DNA from: Methanobacteriota archaeon
GTDB lineage: Archaea; JAADCQ01; Methanopyri; Methanopyrales; Methanopyraceae
Assembly: GCA_027064305.1 (NCBI GenBank)
Contig: JAMOPY010000001.1
Coordinates: forward strand, 1-64,000
Length of the DNA stretch: 64,000 bases
Reading direction: 5' to 3'
A program made the position numbers and the translations under genes. How positions within the stretch are numbered: position 1 is the first letter of the stretch; every line of letters begins with the position of its first letter. Shown piece by piece: positions 35,717-43,896 of the stretch. The notes beneath the pieces were generated by a model. The model was not told the DNA's origin. It did no database searches and was given only the letters and a program-made list of their open reading frames with translations.

Positions 35717-37393
35717 ATGCTCGACGGAGGACTCACGAGCCTGCTATTATTGCTCATGATACTGAGACGCCGGCGCGGGAAGGGTAGGCGGGAGTGGAAG
35801 GTGAGCGTCGTCATCCCGGCGTACAACGAGGAGAAGACCGTGGGTCGGGTCGTTCGGGCCGCCCGCAGAGTCCCGGTCGTGGACGAGGTGATCGTGGTCG
35901 ACGACGGCAGCGAGGACCGCACGGCCGAGCGGGCCCGGGAGGCTGGGGCCCGGGTCGTCTCCCACCCGGAGAACCGGGGCAAGGGGGAGGCGATGAGAAC
36001 GGGGCTCGAGCACTCCAACGGCGACGTGATCGCCTTCGTCGACGCGGACATCGAGAACATCCGGCCTGAGATGATCGAAAAGATGATTCGTCCCGTCCTG
36101 CGGGGCGAGGCGGACCTAGTCAAGACCAAGTTCCGGCGCAAGGCCGGCCGCGTGACCCTACTCACCGCCAAGCCGCTGCTGCGGTTCTTCTTCCCCGAGG
36201 TCTCCGAGCTGGAGCAGCCGCTGAGCGGTCAGATCTGCGCGAAGCGGGAGCTCCTGGAGCGCGTCGAGTTCGAGCCCGACTACGGCGTGGACATCGGGAT
36301 CATCCTCGACGCCGTCGCGCTCGGGGCCCGGATTAAGGAGGTGGACATCGGGGAGATCAAGCACGAGATGCAGCCCCTGGAGCGTCTCCACCGGATGGCC
36401 CTCCAGGTCGTCCGCACGATCCTGGACCGGGCGCACCGGTACGGGCGCATCGTCCTGCGGTGGAACGTGGGTAAGGCGCTGAACCGGGTCAACCTCGGCC
36501 TCTCCCTGGTCGCCCTGGGCCTCGCCGCGCTGTTCTACACGAACCTCCCGCTCCCCCTGGTCCTGTCGCTGGTGATCCTGGGTCTGGGCGTGGCGTTCGC
36601 CTCGCTCGTCGACTTGGTTCGGGAGCTGCTGAGGATCCAGCGGCGCCGGCGCACGCTGCGCCCCTTCCTTTACATGCACGCCTCCGTGATCATGTCCCTC
36701 TCCGTGGTCGCCGTGCTCGTTGGCGCCATGCTCTCCTCCATCCAGGTCACCGGGAGCAAGGTCGAGGTGAACCCGCTGCCGCGCAAGGTGATCTGGGGGC
36801 ACCGGGAGGTTAAGACCGAGGGCCCGTACCTCGTCCGGTACGGAGGGGGCGGTGACATTCTGCTGGGGGACAACGTGCTGCACGTCCTGAACCTGGAGCC
36901 CGGGGATCGGGTCATCTACCAGCGCTCCGAGTTCACCGTCAAGCGCGCCCCCAGGGATAACCTGGTCATCATTCCGCAGAGCCTGGCAAGGCAGCTAGGC
37001 CTCAAGCAGGGGAAGGCCACGGACTCGGAGCTCCGGCTGGCGTTCCGCAACCTGACCGTGAACCGGGAGCTGAAGGGTCAGGACGTTACGGTGAGGGTCT
37101 CCGCGGTGCTCTCCGCCACCGCGAACCCGGCCAAGGCCCTGGTGGTGAGCGTTGACGGGCGCCCCGAGGTCCGAATCCCCGTGGCCCCCCGAAACGGCCG
37201 GGTGTACGTGTACGTGTCCGGGTACGGGCTCATCCGGCTGGAGCGGGAGCGCGTCCTGTACCTGTACGGGCACCAGGTCAACCTGAGGCTGGAGGACGCC
37301 GGTACGGAGACGCTGCTGCTGTCGCCCCCGGAGCCCACGCCGCTGGCCATCATCGAGCTCAAAACCCCGTCTCCCCGGGCCGTGGTCGGATGA
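35717..37393 (+). CDS. Membrane-bound GT2/GT81-like glycosyltransferase (GpgS-like) with extracytoplasmic C-terminal domain
   Basis: 558 residues from ATG 35717 after GGTGATCGGGG. A short hydrophobic N-terminus precedes a GT-A domain: VSVVIPAYNEEKTVGRVV (~29-46), VIVVDDGSEDRTAE and the DxD-type FVDADIENIRPEM. The acceptor half (RVTLLTAKPLLRFFFPEVSELEQPLSGQI, YGVDIGIILDAVALGARIKEVDIGEIKHEMQPL) resembles glucosyl-3-phosphoglycerate synthase. Two to three membrane helices follow (~255-340). Then comes a ~200-residue beta-rich domain that should face outside. Substrate is unknown. It overlaps the radical SAM gene by 4 nt. Confidence 0.85.
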   Translation: MLDGGLTSLLLLLMILRRRRGKGRREWKVSVVIPAYNEEKTVGRVVRAARRVPVVDEVIVVDDGSEDRTAERAREAGARVVSHPENRGKGEAMRTGLEHSNGDVIAFVDADIENIRPEMIEKMIRPVLRGEADLVKTKFRRKAGRVTLLTAKPLLRFFFPEVSELEQPLSGQICAKRELLERVEFEPDYGVDIGIILDAVALGARIKEVDIGEIKHEMQPLERLHRMALQVVRTILDRAHRYGRIVLRWNVGKALNRVNLGLSLVALGLAALFYTNLPLPLVLSLVILGLGVAFASLVDLVRELLRIQRRRRTLRPFLYMHASVIMSLSVVAVLVGAMLSSIQVTGSKVEVNPLPRKVIWGHREVKTEGPYLVRYGGGGDILLGDNVLHVLNLEPGDRVIYQRSEFTVKRAPRDNLVIIPQSLARQLGLKQGKATDSELRLAFRNLTVNRELKGQDVTVRVSAVLSATANPAKALVVSVDGRPEVRIPVAPRNGRVYVYVSGYGLIRLERERVLYLYGHQVNLRLEDAGTETLLLSPPEPTPLAIIELKTPSPRAVVG

Positions 37394-38940
37394 TCCGGGA
37401 GCTGTCCACGCTGTCCCCGGACCCGAGCGCCGGGGCCCGGGTCTGCCTCCTGTACCCGAACGAGTACCGGGGCATGGCCTCAAACCTGGGGTTCCACATC
37501 GTCTGCCGACTGCTGAACGAGGACCCGGAGCTCTCCGTCGAGCGGTCGTACCTGCCCACCGACGCGTACGAGCGGCTGGGTCCCGAGCGCCGGCTCGTTT
37601 CCCTGGAGACCGGCACCGAGCTGTCCCGGTTCGACGTCGTCTGCGTCTCCCTGCAGTTTGAGCTCGACTACCCGCACGTCCTGGAGTCGCTCATCATGGG
37701 CGGGATCCCTCCGCTCCGCCGGGACCGCTCCGAGGGGGACCCGATCGTCATCGCCGGCGGTCCTTGCACCGTGAACCCCCTTCCCATGGAACCCTTCATC
37801 GACGCGTTCTACGTGGGGGAGGCCGAGGCCACGTTCCGGGAGGGCGTGCGCCGGGTCGTGGAGGCGGGGTCCCGGCGCGAGGCGCTCGAGGAGCTGGCCG
37901 ACGTCCCTGGGTTCTACGTGCCGGGTCACTCGGAGGGGACCGAGCGGGTGGGGCCGGACTCGCTGGAGGGGACGGACCCCCCGACCCTCGCGTTCGCCCC
38001 GGAGTCACCCGAGCTGAGCGGGCTCCGGGCGTACCCGGTCGAGCTCAGCCGCGGCTGCCCCTACGCCTGCAGCTTCTGCCTCGGGGGGCACACGGCCGGG
38101 GAGTGGAGGTGCCGCCCGCTGGAGCACGTGGACCGGGTCCTCCGGCACGCCCTGGACTCGCCGTACGATCGCGTGGCGCTGATCTCCGCCTCTCCCGCCG
38201 CCCACCCGGACTTCGAGACGATCGTGGACCGGTGCCTGGAGCTGGGGTTGGAGCTTTCCCTCCCGTCGCTGCGCGTGACCGACCTGGACCCGGACCTGCT
38301 GCCGACCCTCAGGGAGGCGGGCGTCCGCACGCTGACCCTGGCCCCGGAGTCCGGGTCCGAGCGGATCCGGGAGTTCCTGAACAAGCCGATCGACGAGGAT
38401 TATCTACTGGAGCTCGTGGAGACGGCCGGCCGGCTGGGGATGCGCGTGCGCCTGTACCTGATCGTGGGAGTGCCCGGGTTCCCCGTGGAGGAGGACGTGC
38501 TCGAGTCCGCCCGCCTCGTCCGCGCGTGCGCCGAGCGGGCGGAGGTGACCGTCAGCGTCAACCCGCTGATCCCGAAGGCGTTCACGCCGCTCCAGTACCA
38601 CCCGATGCTGCCGGTGCGGGAGATCCGGAGGCGCTATCGGCTGTTCGCCCGCGAGGTGAACGTCCGCGTCTCGACGGAGCGGCCCGAGCTGGCGCGCGCT
38701 CAGTCCCTGCTCTCCAGGGGTGACCGGGACGCGGCCCAGGTGGTGGAGCGGGTGCTCTGGAGGGCCCGCAGCCCGCGGGCGTGGTCGCGGGCGATGCGCT
38801 CCGTGAAGGCCCGGATCGACCCCGAGCGACCACCGAGCGGTCCGGAGGAGGTGCCGTACGATTTCATCCGCGCGGGGCCCGATCACGGAAGGCTGCACGC
38901 CCTGTACTCCCGGCTCGTCGGGCTCAGTGAGCCCCTATGA
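37390..38940 (+). CDS. Radical SAM protein with N-terminal cobalamin-binding-like domain
   Basis: 516 residues from ATG 37390. The N-terminal ~190 residues resemble a B12-binding Rossmann domain (VCLLYPNEYRGMASNLGFHIVCRLLN, FDVVCVSLQFELDYPHVLESL, VIAGGPCTVNPLPMEPFIDAFYVGEAE). The radical SAM core has the Fe-S motif CPYACSFC (~224-231) in VELSRGCPYACSFCLGGHTAGEWRCRPLE, then LTLAPESGSERIREFLNKPI. This matches a widespread archaeal family of B12-dependent radical SAM enzymes of unknown substrate. The 4-nt overlap with the upstream glycosyltransferase suggests a shared envelope or glycan role. Confidence 0.9.
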   Translation: MIRELSTLSPDPSAGARVCLLYPNEYRGMASNLGFHIVCRLLNEDPELSVERSYLPTDAYERLGPERRLVSLETGTELSRFDVVCVSLQFELDYPHVLESLIMGGIPPLRRDRSEGDPIVIAGGPCTVNPLPMEPFIDAFYVGEAEATFREGVRRVVEAGSRREALEELADVPGFYVPGHSEGTERVGPDSLEGTDPPTLAFAPESPELSGLRAYPVELSRGCPYACSFCLGGHTAGEWRCRPLEHVDRVLRHALDSPYDRVALISASPAAHPDFETIVDRCLELGLELSLPSLRVTDLDPDLLPTLREAGVRTLTLAPESGSERIREFLNKPIDEDYLLELVETAGRLGMRVRLYLIVGVPGFPVEEDVLESARLVRACAERAEVTVSVNPLIPKAFTPLQYHPMLPVREIRRRYRLFAREVNVRVSTERPELARAQSLLSRGDRDAAQVVERVLWRARSPRAWSRAMRSVKARIDPERPPSGPEEVPYDFIRAGPDHGRLHALYSRLVGLSEPL

Positions 38941-39511
38941 GGTGGGTTACGACGCCCACGATCCCTCCCACCCCGGCCATCTCCAGGCCGCGTAGCAGCA
39001 GCCTGCCCCCTCGGTCCCCGCACAGCCGACCCAGGTACGCCCCGAGCAGGAACAGGGCGACGCCCGAGACGATCACGCACGGCACGGCGCCGGCCCGAGG
39101 GTCCCCGATCGCGATCACGGTCAGGATGGGGATCATCGAGGCCGCGAAGCTGGAGCCCCCGTGGGAGATCACGCTGGTGTAGATCCGGACCCGGGCCAGG
39201 TCGTGCACCCGGGTGCTCTCCAGCTCGCCTCGGTTCAGGATCATGCGGCGCTCCAGCCGCCGGATCTCGCGCAGCTCCTCGATCTTTTCGCCCAGGTAGG
39301 AGCCGAGCCCGTTCGACAGGGCCAGGGCGACGGCCACGCTCAGCCCGGAGGAGACCACGTCGTGCAGCGTGCCGCCCCGAAGGGACGCGCTGAGCACGGC
39401 GCCCAGGCTGGCCAGGAGGCCGTCCATCGAACCCAGCGCCATGTACCGGCCCGTGCTCAGGGCGCCCCGCAGCGCCTCCTTGATCAGGTCGAGGCGCCGC
39501 AAGCCCACCAC
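38924..39511 (-). CDS. VIT1/CCC1-family membrane transporter
   Basis: 195 residues from GTG 39511. It has the family layout of an early helix with GRYMALGSMDGLLASLGAVLSASL, then VAVALALSNGLGSYLGEKIEELREIRRLERRMI (cytoplasmic helix with E-rich metal-binding face), and three further helices to the C-terminus. Relatives transport iron or manganese; here the specific metal is unknown. It is convergent with the radical SAM gene, overlapping it by 17 nt, and shares the strand with DUF211 two bases away. Confidence 0.82.
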   Translation of the reverse strand: MVGLRRLDLIKEALRGALSTGRYMALGSMDGLLASLGAVLSASLRGGTLHDVVSSGLSVAVALALSNGLGSYLGEKIEELREIRRLERRMILNRGELESTRVHDLARVRIYTSVISHGGSSFAASMIPILTVIAIGDPRAGAVPCVIVSGVALFLLGAYLGRLCGDRGGRLLLRGLEMAGVGGIVGVVTHLIGAH

Positions 39512-39513
39512 CG

Positions 39514-39804
39514 TCAGTCATCCTGCGGGGTCTTAACCTCCTCCACAATTCGGGAGCCGGCCACGACCTCATCGATGCTGTGCACGACGCCGCCCATTTC
39601 CTCGATCACGTCCTTGATCTCCTCGAAGTCCAGGTCCGTGCCCTCCACGGTAACCTTTACGTTCTCCACGTCCCGGTCCACCTCGACCAGCACGATGTTC
39701 ACACCGTCCACGCCCTCCAGCTTGGCGAGCGAGCGGGCCAGCTCCGTCGTGTCCGGCTCGAGCGGCTTCATCACGTCCAACACCAACCGTCGGATCTTGC
39801 TCAA
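39514..39804 (-). CDS. DUF211 family protein
   Basis: 96 residues from TTG 39804. The sequence SKIRRLVLDVMKPLEPDTTELARSLAKLEGVDGVNIVLVEVDRDVENVKVTVEGTDLDFEEI is the ferredoxin-like alpha/beta fold of DUF211, a small family common in methanogens and Archaeoglobus. Function is unknown; relatives have been seen to bind divalent cations in structural work. The transporter gene follows 2 nt downstream, and cfbD starts divergently 27 bp away. Confidence 0.88.
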   Translation of the reverse strand: MSKIRRLVLDVMKPLEPDTTELARSLAKLEGVDGVNIVLVEVDRDVENVKVTVEGTDLDFEEIKDVIEEMGGVVHSIDEVVAGSRIVEEVKTPQDD

Positions 39805-39831
39805 CCCCCCACCCACCCCGGGGGCCCGTGA

Positions 39832-40881
39832 TTGACCACCTGGCACCCTAGGCCCGGTCCCATCCCGGCGGCCATGTACACGCTCAGAGACCTGCTGGCG
39901 GACGCCATTATCCTCCACGGCCCTAAAGGATGTTGCTTCAGGACCGCGCGCCTGCTGGAGAAGGACGGGGTGCGCGTGCTCGTCACGGGCATGGAGGAGG
40001 ACGACTTCGTCTTCGGCGCGCACGAACGGCTCGTGCGGGCGCTCAGGTACGCGGAGGAGCGGCTGGAGCCCGAGCTCCTGGGCGTCGTGGGCACCTGCGT
40101 CTCCTCCATCATCGGCGAGGACCTGGAGGCGGCCGTGGAGGAGGCCGACCCGAGCGCGACCGTCGTCACCGTGGACGTGCACAACGGCCTGGGCCCGAAC
40201 ACGGAGGGCGTCATCCGGACCCTCGAGCGCGCCGCGGAGGCCGGGGTCATCCCGGAGCGGGAGGTGGACCGACAGCGCCGGCTGATGCGGGCCGCCGCCG
40301 AGCTGGAGCGGAGGCGCGGGATGGCGAGCCGGGAGTACCTGGAACCGTGGTCCGGACACGACCCCGGGCGCGTGGCGCGCGTCCTCCTGGACTCCGAGGA
40401 CGTGCTGGCCGTGCTCAACGCGAAGAAGGAGACGGCCTACCTGTTCGCCGACCCGGTCCTGGAGCTCGGGCGCCGCGGCGCGCGGGTACTGGCCAACCTC
40501 TCCGCGGAGAGCGGGCTGCCCAAGGTCCGGAAGGACGCGCGCACGCTCGCCCGGATCTTCCGCCGGGCCGGGGTGGAGTTCGAGGTCACCGGGGCGCTGG
40601 ACGAGTACGCCGTCACCGGCGAGCTGCTGGCCGAGCGGATCGAAGAGCTCGAACCGGAGGCCGTCCTGATCGCTGGGATCCCGCACGCCGTGGCACCCGA
40701 GGAGCTGAGCGTCGACGCCACGTTCGTGGCCGTCACGGACGGGCTACGGGAGGCAACCGCGCTGCGTCGACTGGGCTACGACTACGTGGTGGTAGAGGAG
40801 GAGGCCCACGCCCGGGTCCTTGGCCACCGGGACGTCGTGCCCTCCCGGCTGGGGGACGCCCTCCGTCAGGTCGCGACGTAA
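39832..40881 (+). CDS. cfbD: Ni-sirohydrochlorin a,c-diamide reductive cyclase, NifD-like catalytic subunit
   Basis: 349 residues from TTG 39832. The conserved start TWHPRPGPIPAAMYTLRDLLADAIILHGPKGCCFRTARLL contains the Cys residues of the NifD-like Fe-S site. VLVTGMEEDDFVFGA, GVVGTCVSSIIGEDL and VVTVDVHNGLGPN follow as in CfbD. With the NifH-like CfbC (not in this window) it reduces and cyclises Ni-sirohydrochlorin a,c-diamide in coenzyme F430 synthesis, the cofactor of methyl-coenzyme M reductase. Its 3' end overlaps the convergent permease gene by 16 nt. Confidence 0.95.
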   Translation: MTTWHPRPGPIPAAMYTLRDLLADAIILHGPKGCCFRTARLLEKDGVRVLVTGMEEDDFVFGAHERLVRALRYAEERLEPELLGVVGTCVSSIIGEDLEAAVEEADPSATVVTVDVHNGLGPNTEGVIRTLERAAEAGVIPEREVDRQRRLMRAAAELERRRGMASREYLEPWSGHDPGRVARVLLDSEDVLAVLNAKKETAYLFADPVLELGRRGARVLANLSAESGLPKVRKDARTLARIFRRAGVEFEVTGALDEYAVTGELLAERIEELEPEAVLIAGIPHAVAPEELSVDATFVAVTDGLREATALRRLGYDYVVVEEEAHARVLGHRDVVPSRLGDALRQVAT

Positions 40882-41768
40882 TGCGCCACCGTGCCGAGGA
40901 CCAGGCAGGAGGCCTGCGTCAGCGCGTACGGTCGGATCCCGCCGCCGGCCATCCGCAGAGCGATGAGGTTGGCGATCGAGGCGACGGGGGTGCCGAACCC
41001 GCCCACCGTGACCCCGTGCAGGAGACTCACCCAGTCCCCGGTCCCGGGAAGCAGGATCACGGTGGCCGGAACGTTGCTGATCGCCTGTGACAGTAGGAGC
41101 GCGCTCAGGTACGGGTCCGAGACCTGGACGTGCCACCCCAGCCACCGGATCCCGTTGGGAAGGAGCACCGCGGCCGTGAGCAGCGCCACGACGACCCAGT
41201 CCACCTCTCGGATCGATAGGGGCCGGAGCGCGGCGTACCCGAGCATGAGCGGTGGGAACCACAGGTACAGTGGTACGTGCGCGATCAGGCAGGCGGCGGA
41301 GATGGAGATGGCGGCGAGCTCCCTGGGGCTGGGTGGGGGCCCGGTGGTGGACGGTAAGCGCTCCCCCTTGAGCAGCGCGTACGCCAGGCCCGGGATCGCG
41401 AGCGCCGCCGTGATGGGCGCCTGCGCCCGCAGGAAGTCCCACACGTTCAGGTGGTAGTGGGAGTACACGATCGCGTTCTGCGGGTTCCCGAGCGGGGTAA
41501 CGGCGCCGATGGAGTTCGCGGTGATGAGGGAGGGTAGGAGCACCCGGTGCGGTCGTCGGGCCGCGTGGGCCACCACGGAGCCGACGGCGATCAGCGCGGC
41601 GTCGTTGGTCAGCACCGTGGAGAGCAGGCCCGAGGCCAGCGCGACTCGGACCGTGCCCGGGTTGCGACCGAGCAGGACCCTTCGGATCCAGTGGATGGCC
41701 CCGGTTCGCGCCAGCTCCGCGGTCACCGCGGACTGGACGATCACGAAGCCCACCGCGTTGAGGTCCAC
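40866..41768 (-). CDS. ArsB/NhaD/SLC13-type anion permease, short form
   Basis: 300 residues from GTG 41768. It has about eight to nine hydrophobic helices. The diagnostic part is GLLSTVLTNDAALIAVGSVV (~47-66) followed by LLPSLITANSIGAVTPLGNPQNAIVY, the N-D-A and G-x-P-Q-N hairpin motifs of the ion-transporter superfamily. A second hairpin half is at AISNVPATVILLPG. The length is shorter than typical ArsB (over 400), and an N-terminal helix may be missing. Substrate is unknown. Its promoter region is shared with tRNA-Glu. Confidence 0.8.
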   Translation of the reverse strand: MDLNAVGFVIVQSAVTAELARTGAIHWIRRVLLGRNPGTVRVALASGLLSTVLTNDAALIAVGSVVAHAARRPHRVLLPSLITANSIGAVTPLGNPQNAIVYSHYHLNVWDFLRAQAPITAALAIPGLAYALLKGERLPSTTGPPPSPRELAAISISAACLIAHVPLYLWFPPLMLGYAALRPLSIREVDWVVVALLTAAVLLPNGIRWLGWHVQVSDPYLSALLLSQAISNVPATVILLPGTGDWVSLLHGVTVGGFGTPVASIANLIALRMAGGGIRPYALTQASCLVLGTVAHYVAT

Positions 41769-41796
41769 CCAGATCGACAGCCGTCCCCACCCCCGA

Positions 41797-41812
41797 AAAG
41801 CTTAATACCTAG
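41797..41812. promoter_or_regulatory. Shared divergent promoter of the permease and tRNA-Glu
   Basis: The only AT-rich segment here, aaaagcttaatacctagg, lies ~28-38 nt before the tRNA-Glu 5' end (41840) and ~30-45 nt before the permease start (41768). One symmetric TATA region could serve both directions. Confidence 0.55.
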
Positions 41813-41863
41813 GATCCGGCCGGGGTTGCCCGGAGGGACGCCCCGGCGGTGTAGCCCGGTCAA

Positions 41864-41894
41864 GGGCCCGCGGATGACCGCGGGCCCGCCGATA
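41864..41894 (+). other. tRNA-Glu intron 1 (D-loop region, 31 nt)
   Basis: Inserted between the D-loop ...cggtcaa and tcat. It is a perfect hairpin gggcccgcgg-atga-ccgcgggccc plus a few bases. Because the flanking base repeats, the exact cut could be one base to the left. Its removal restores the canonical tRNA-Glu D-arm. This is a non-standard intron position. Confidence 0.8.
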
Positions 41895-41910
41895 TCATGC
41901 GGGACTTTCG

Positions 41911-41931
41911 AGGCCCGTCCGGGCCGGAGAC
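41911..41931 (+). other. tRNA-Glu intron 2 (anticodon loop 37/38, 21 nt)
   Basis: Inserted after ctttcg, at the canonical archaeal position between nucleotides 37 and 38. The insert contains ggcccg-tccgggcc, which can form the central helix of a bulge-helix-bulge motif for the splicing endonuclease. Removal joins cggga-ctttcga-tcccg. Confidence 0.85.
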
Positions 41932-41974
41932 ATCCCGCGACCCGGGTTCAAATCCCGGCCGGGGCACCAACCCA

Positions 41975-41998
41975 AATCGTTACGATTATCATAACGTT
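41975..41998 (+). repeat. tRNA-trailer palindrome after tRNA-Glu
   Basis: aatcgttacga-tta-tcataacgttt: an inverted repeat with arms cgttacga/tcataacg around three bases. It begins 5 nt after the tRNA CCA, as do the copies after tRNA-Ser and tRNA-Arg. It may be a transcription end or 3'-processing signal, or an integrase-related site. Confidence 0.7.
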
Positions 41999-42010
41999 TG
42001 CCCGCCGGGC

Positions 42011-42706
42011 TCACGGGGAGACCTCCTCCGGGCTCCCCTCCTCCACGATCTGGCCGTCTCGGAGCACGATCACACGGTCGGCCCACTCGATGAGGGAGAG
42101 GTCGTGGGTGACCACGACGACCGTCTTCCCCTCGTCGCTTAGCCTCCTGAACACCTTTATGATCCGACGCGAGTTCCTGGTGTCCAGCTGACCGGTGGGC
42201 TCGTCCGCCAGGATCACTTCGGGATCGTTGGCCAGCGCCCTGGCGATGGCCACGCGCTGCCGCTCCCCACCGCTCAGCTGGTTCGGGAACTTGTCGAAGT
42301 GCTCCTCCGAGAGCCCGACCTTGAGTAGCAGGCGCTTGGCCAGCTCCTCGTCCTCGCGTCCCGCCAGCGTCATCGGGAACATCACGTTCTCCAGCGCGGT
42401 CAGCGTCTCGATGAGGTTGAACTCCTGGAAGACGAAGCCCACGTACCGGCTGCGGATGCGGGCCAGCTCCCGGTCGCTGAGCCTTGAGATCTCCCGGCCC
42501 GCGATCCTCACCCGACCGGAGGTGGGCGTGTCCAGCGCCCCCATGATGTGGAGCAGGGTGGACTTCCCGGACCCGGAGGGTCCCACGACCATCAGGAACT
42601 CTCCGCGCCGGACCCTCAGGTTCACGCCCTTGAGCGCCTCCACCCGGGTTGAACCCGAGTCGTAGACCTTCCTCACGTTCTCCAGCTCGATGACCGGGTC
42701 GGTCAT
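42011..42706 (-). CDS. ABC transporter ATP-binding protein (MacB/LolD type)
   Basis: 231 residues from ATG 42706. Walker A is GPSGSGKST (~42-50), the signature LSGGERQRVAIARAL (~143-157) and Walker B EVILADEPTGQLDT. The VFQEFNLIETLTALENVMFPM segment is typical of the MacB/LolD/FtsE group. It pairs with the permease encoded just upstream on the same strand (42717-43820), giving a MacB-like exporter or mechanotransmission pair. The substrate is not predictable. Confidence 0.93.
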   Translation of the reverse strand: MTDPVIELENVRKVYDSGSTRVEALKGVNLRVRRGEFLMVVGPSGSGKSTLLHIMGALDTPTSGRVRIAGREISRLSDRELARIRSRYVGFVFQEFNLIETLTALENVMFPMTLAGREDEELAKRLLLKVGLSEEHFDKFPNQLSGGERQRVAIARALANDPEVILADEPTGQLDTRNSRRIIKVFRRLSDEGKTVVVVTHDLSLIEWADRVIVLRDGQIVEEGSPEEVSP

Positions 42707-42716
42707 CGTGAACCCC

Positions 42717-43820
42717 CTACTCGTGCCGGAGGGCCTTCACCGGGTCGACCTTGGCCGCCTTCCACGCCGGGTACAGGCCGGAGAGCACGCCGATGCCGGC
42801 GGCCACCAGGAACCCCTCCAGTATGACGTCCGGCGTCACGCACACGGTGATCGGCTTGCCCTTGAACTTTTGAATCACCTGGACCAGCGCGTACGTCCCG
42901 GCGGTACCGATCAGGCAGCCCAGCGCGCCGCCCGCCAGCGAGATCAGCAGCGATTCCATCAGGAACACCTTCATCACGCGGGCCTTGGTGGCGCCCACGG
43001 CCTTCATGACACCGATCTCCCGACGCCGCTCGAGGACGGACATGAGCATGGTGTTGGCGACGCCGAGACCGCCGACGAGTCCCGCGATGCAGCTGAGCAC
43101 CAGACCCGCCACCTCCACGGTCCTCAGGCTGTTGACCATGTTGTGCACGGCCTTGCTGGTCTCGATCGCCTCCACCCCCGGCACCCGCCGCTCGATCTCC
43201 CGCTTCACCCGCCTCGGGTCCCGCGTCTGCACGAACACGCAGCTGATCCCGTTCCCCCGCAGCGGCTTCACGCTGTTCAACGTCGTGATCATGCACATGT
43301 TGGCCAGCTGGGAGGAGGTGCGGAACTCACCGGCGAGGCGGAGCCGCACCCCGCTCAGGTCCACCGGGTCCCCGACCCGGGGGCGCATCTGGTTCCAGAC
43401 GAGGCTGCCCAGCGCGGCCTCTCCGTCGCGCGGGAGCCGGCCCCGGATCGGCTGCACCTTGGACCCGACGACGAAGTCGTACTGGCCGCCCTCGACCGCC
43501 GCGATCATGATCGGGGTCCGGCGGTTCCCGATCGTGACCACCCGGTTGTTGAACCAGACGGCCACCGTGCGCTGCACGCCCGGGACGCGGCGGACCTTCT
43601 CCTCCACGGACTGATCCAGCGCGCTGGAGAGCGGGTCCGGGGCGGTCTTGGACTTGACGATGAGCGAGGCGGAGCCGCCGATCGCCACCCGGATGTCGTG
43701 CTGTAGCCCCTTGGCCACCGAGGACACGCCCACCACGGCCGAGATCCCGATCGCCACGCCCAGGATCGTGATCAGCGATCTCACCTTTCTGCGGGCGATG
43801 TTTCTAACCGCCATCTTCAT
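42717..43820 (-). CDS. MacB/FtsX-family ABC permease
   Basis: 367 residues from ATG 43820, placed after GGTGATGAT; GTG 43832 is an alternative. The start MKMAVRNIARRKVRSLITIL is the usual MacB N-terminus with the first helix. It is followed by a ~200-residue extracytoplasmic domain and then three C-terminal helices with LSCIAGLVGGLGVANTMLMSVLERRREIGVMKAVGATKARVMKVFLMES, the FtsX-domain signature. It acts with the ATPase encoded 10 bp downstream. Confidence 0.92.
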   Translation of the reverse strand: MKMAVRNIARRKVRSLITILGVAIGISAVVGVSSVAKGLQHDIRVAIGGSASLIVKSKTAPDPLSSALDQSVEEKVRRVPGVQRTVAVWFNNRVVTIGNRRTPIMIAAVEGGQYDFVVGSKVQPIRGRLPRDGEAALGSLVWNQMRPRVGDPVDLSGVRLRLAGEFRTSSQLANMCMITTLNSVKPLRGNGISCVFVQTRDPRRVKREIERRVPGVEAIETSKAVHNMVNSLRTVEVAGLVLSCIAGLVGGLGVANTMLMSVLERRREIGVMKAVGATKARVMKVFLMESLLISLAGGALGCLIGTAGTYALVQVIQKFKGKPITVCVTPDVILEGFLVAAGIGVLSGLYPAWKAAKVDPVKALRHE

Positions 43821-43896
43821 TGTTATCATCACCGTTCACCACTCCCGCAACCGCTCAAGTGTCCCCCCGCAACCCCGGGTGCTCCCGGTGAATTCC

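Larger units (their letters stand above)
41840..41969 (+). tRNA. tRNA-Glu (UUC) with two introns; C at position 8; CCA encoded
   Basis: Acceptor gccccgg pairs with ccggggc (41959-41965). Discriminator A and an encoded CCA follow (41966-41969). Removing two insertions gives a standard tRNA-Glu: the D-arm gtgtagcccggtcaatcat, anticodon stem cggga/tcccg around loop ctttcga (anticodon UUC), and T-arm ccggg-ttcaaat-cccgg. Position 8 is c47 instead of the invariant T, the situation in M. kandleri where a deaminase edits C8 to U8. Introns are listed separately. A palindromic element starts 5 nt after the CCA. Confidence 0.93.
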
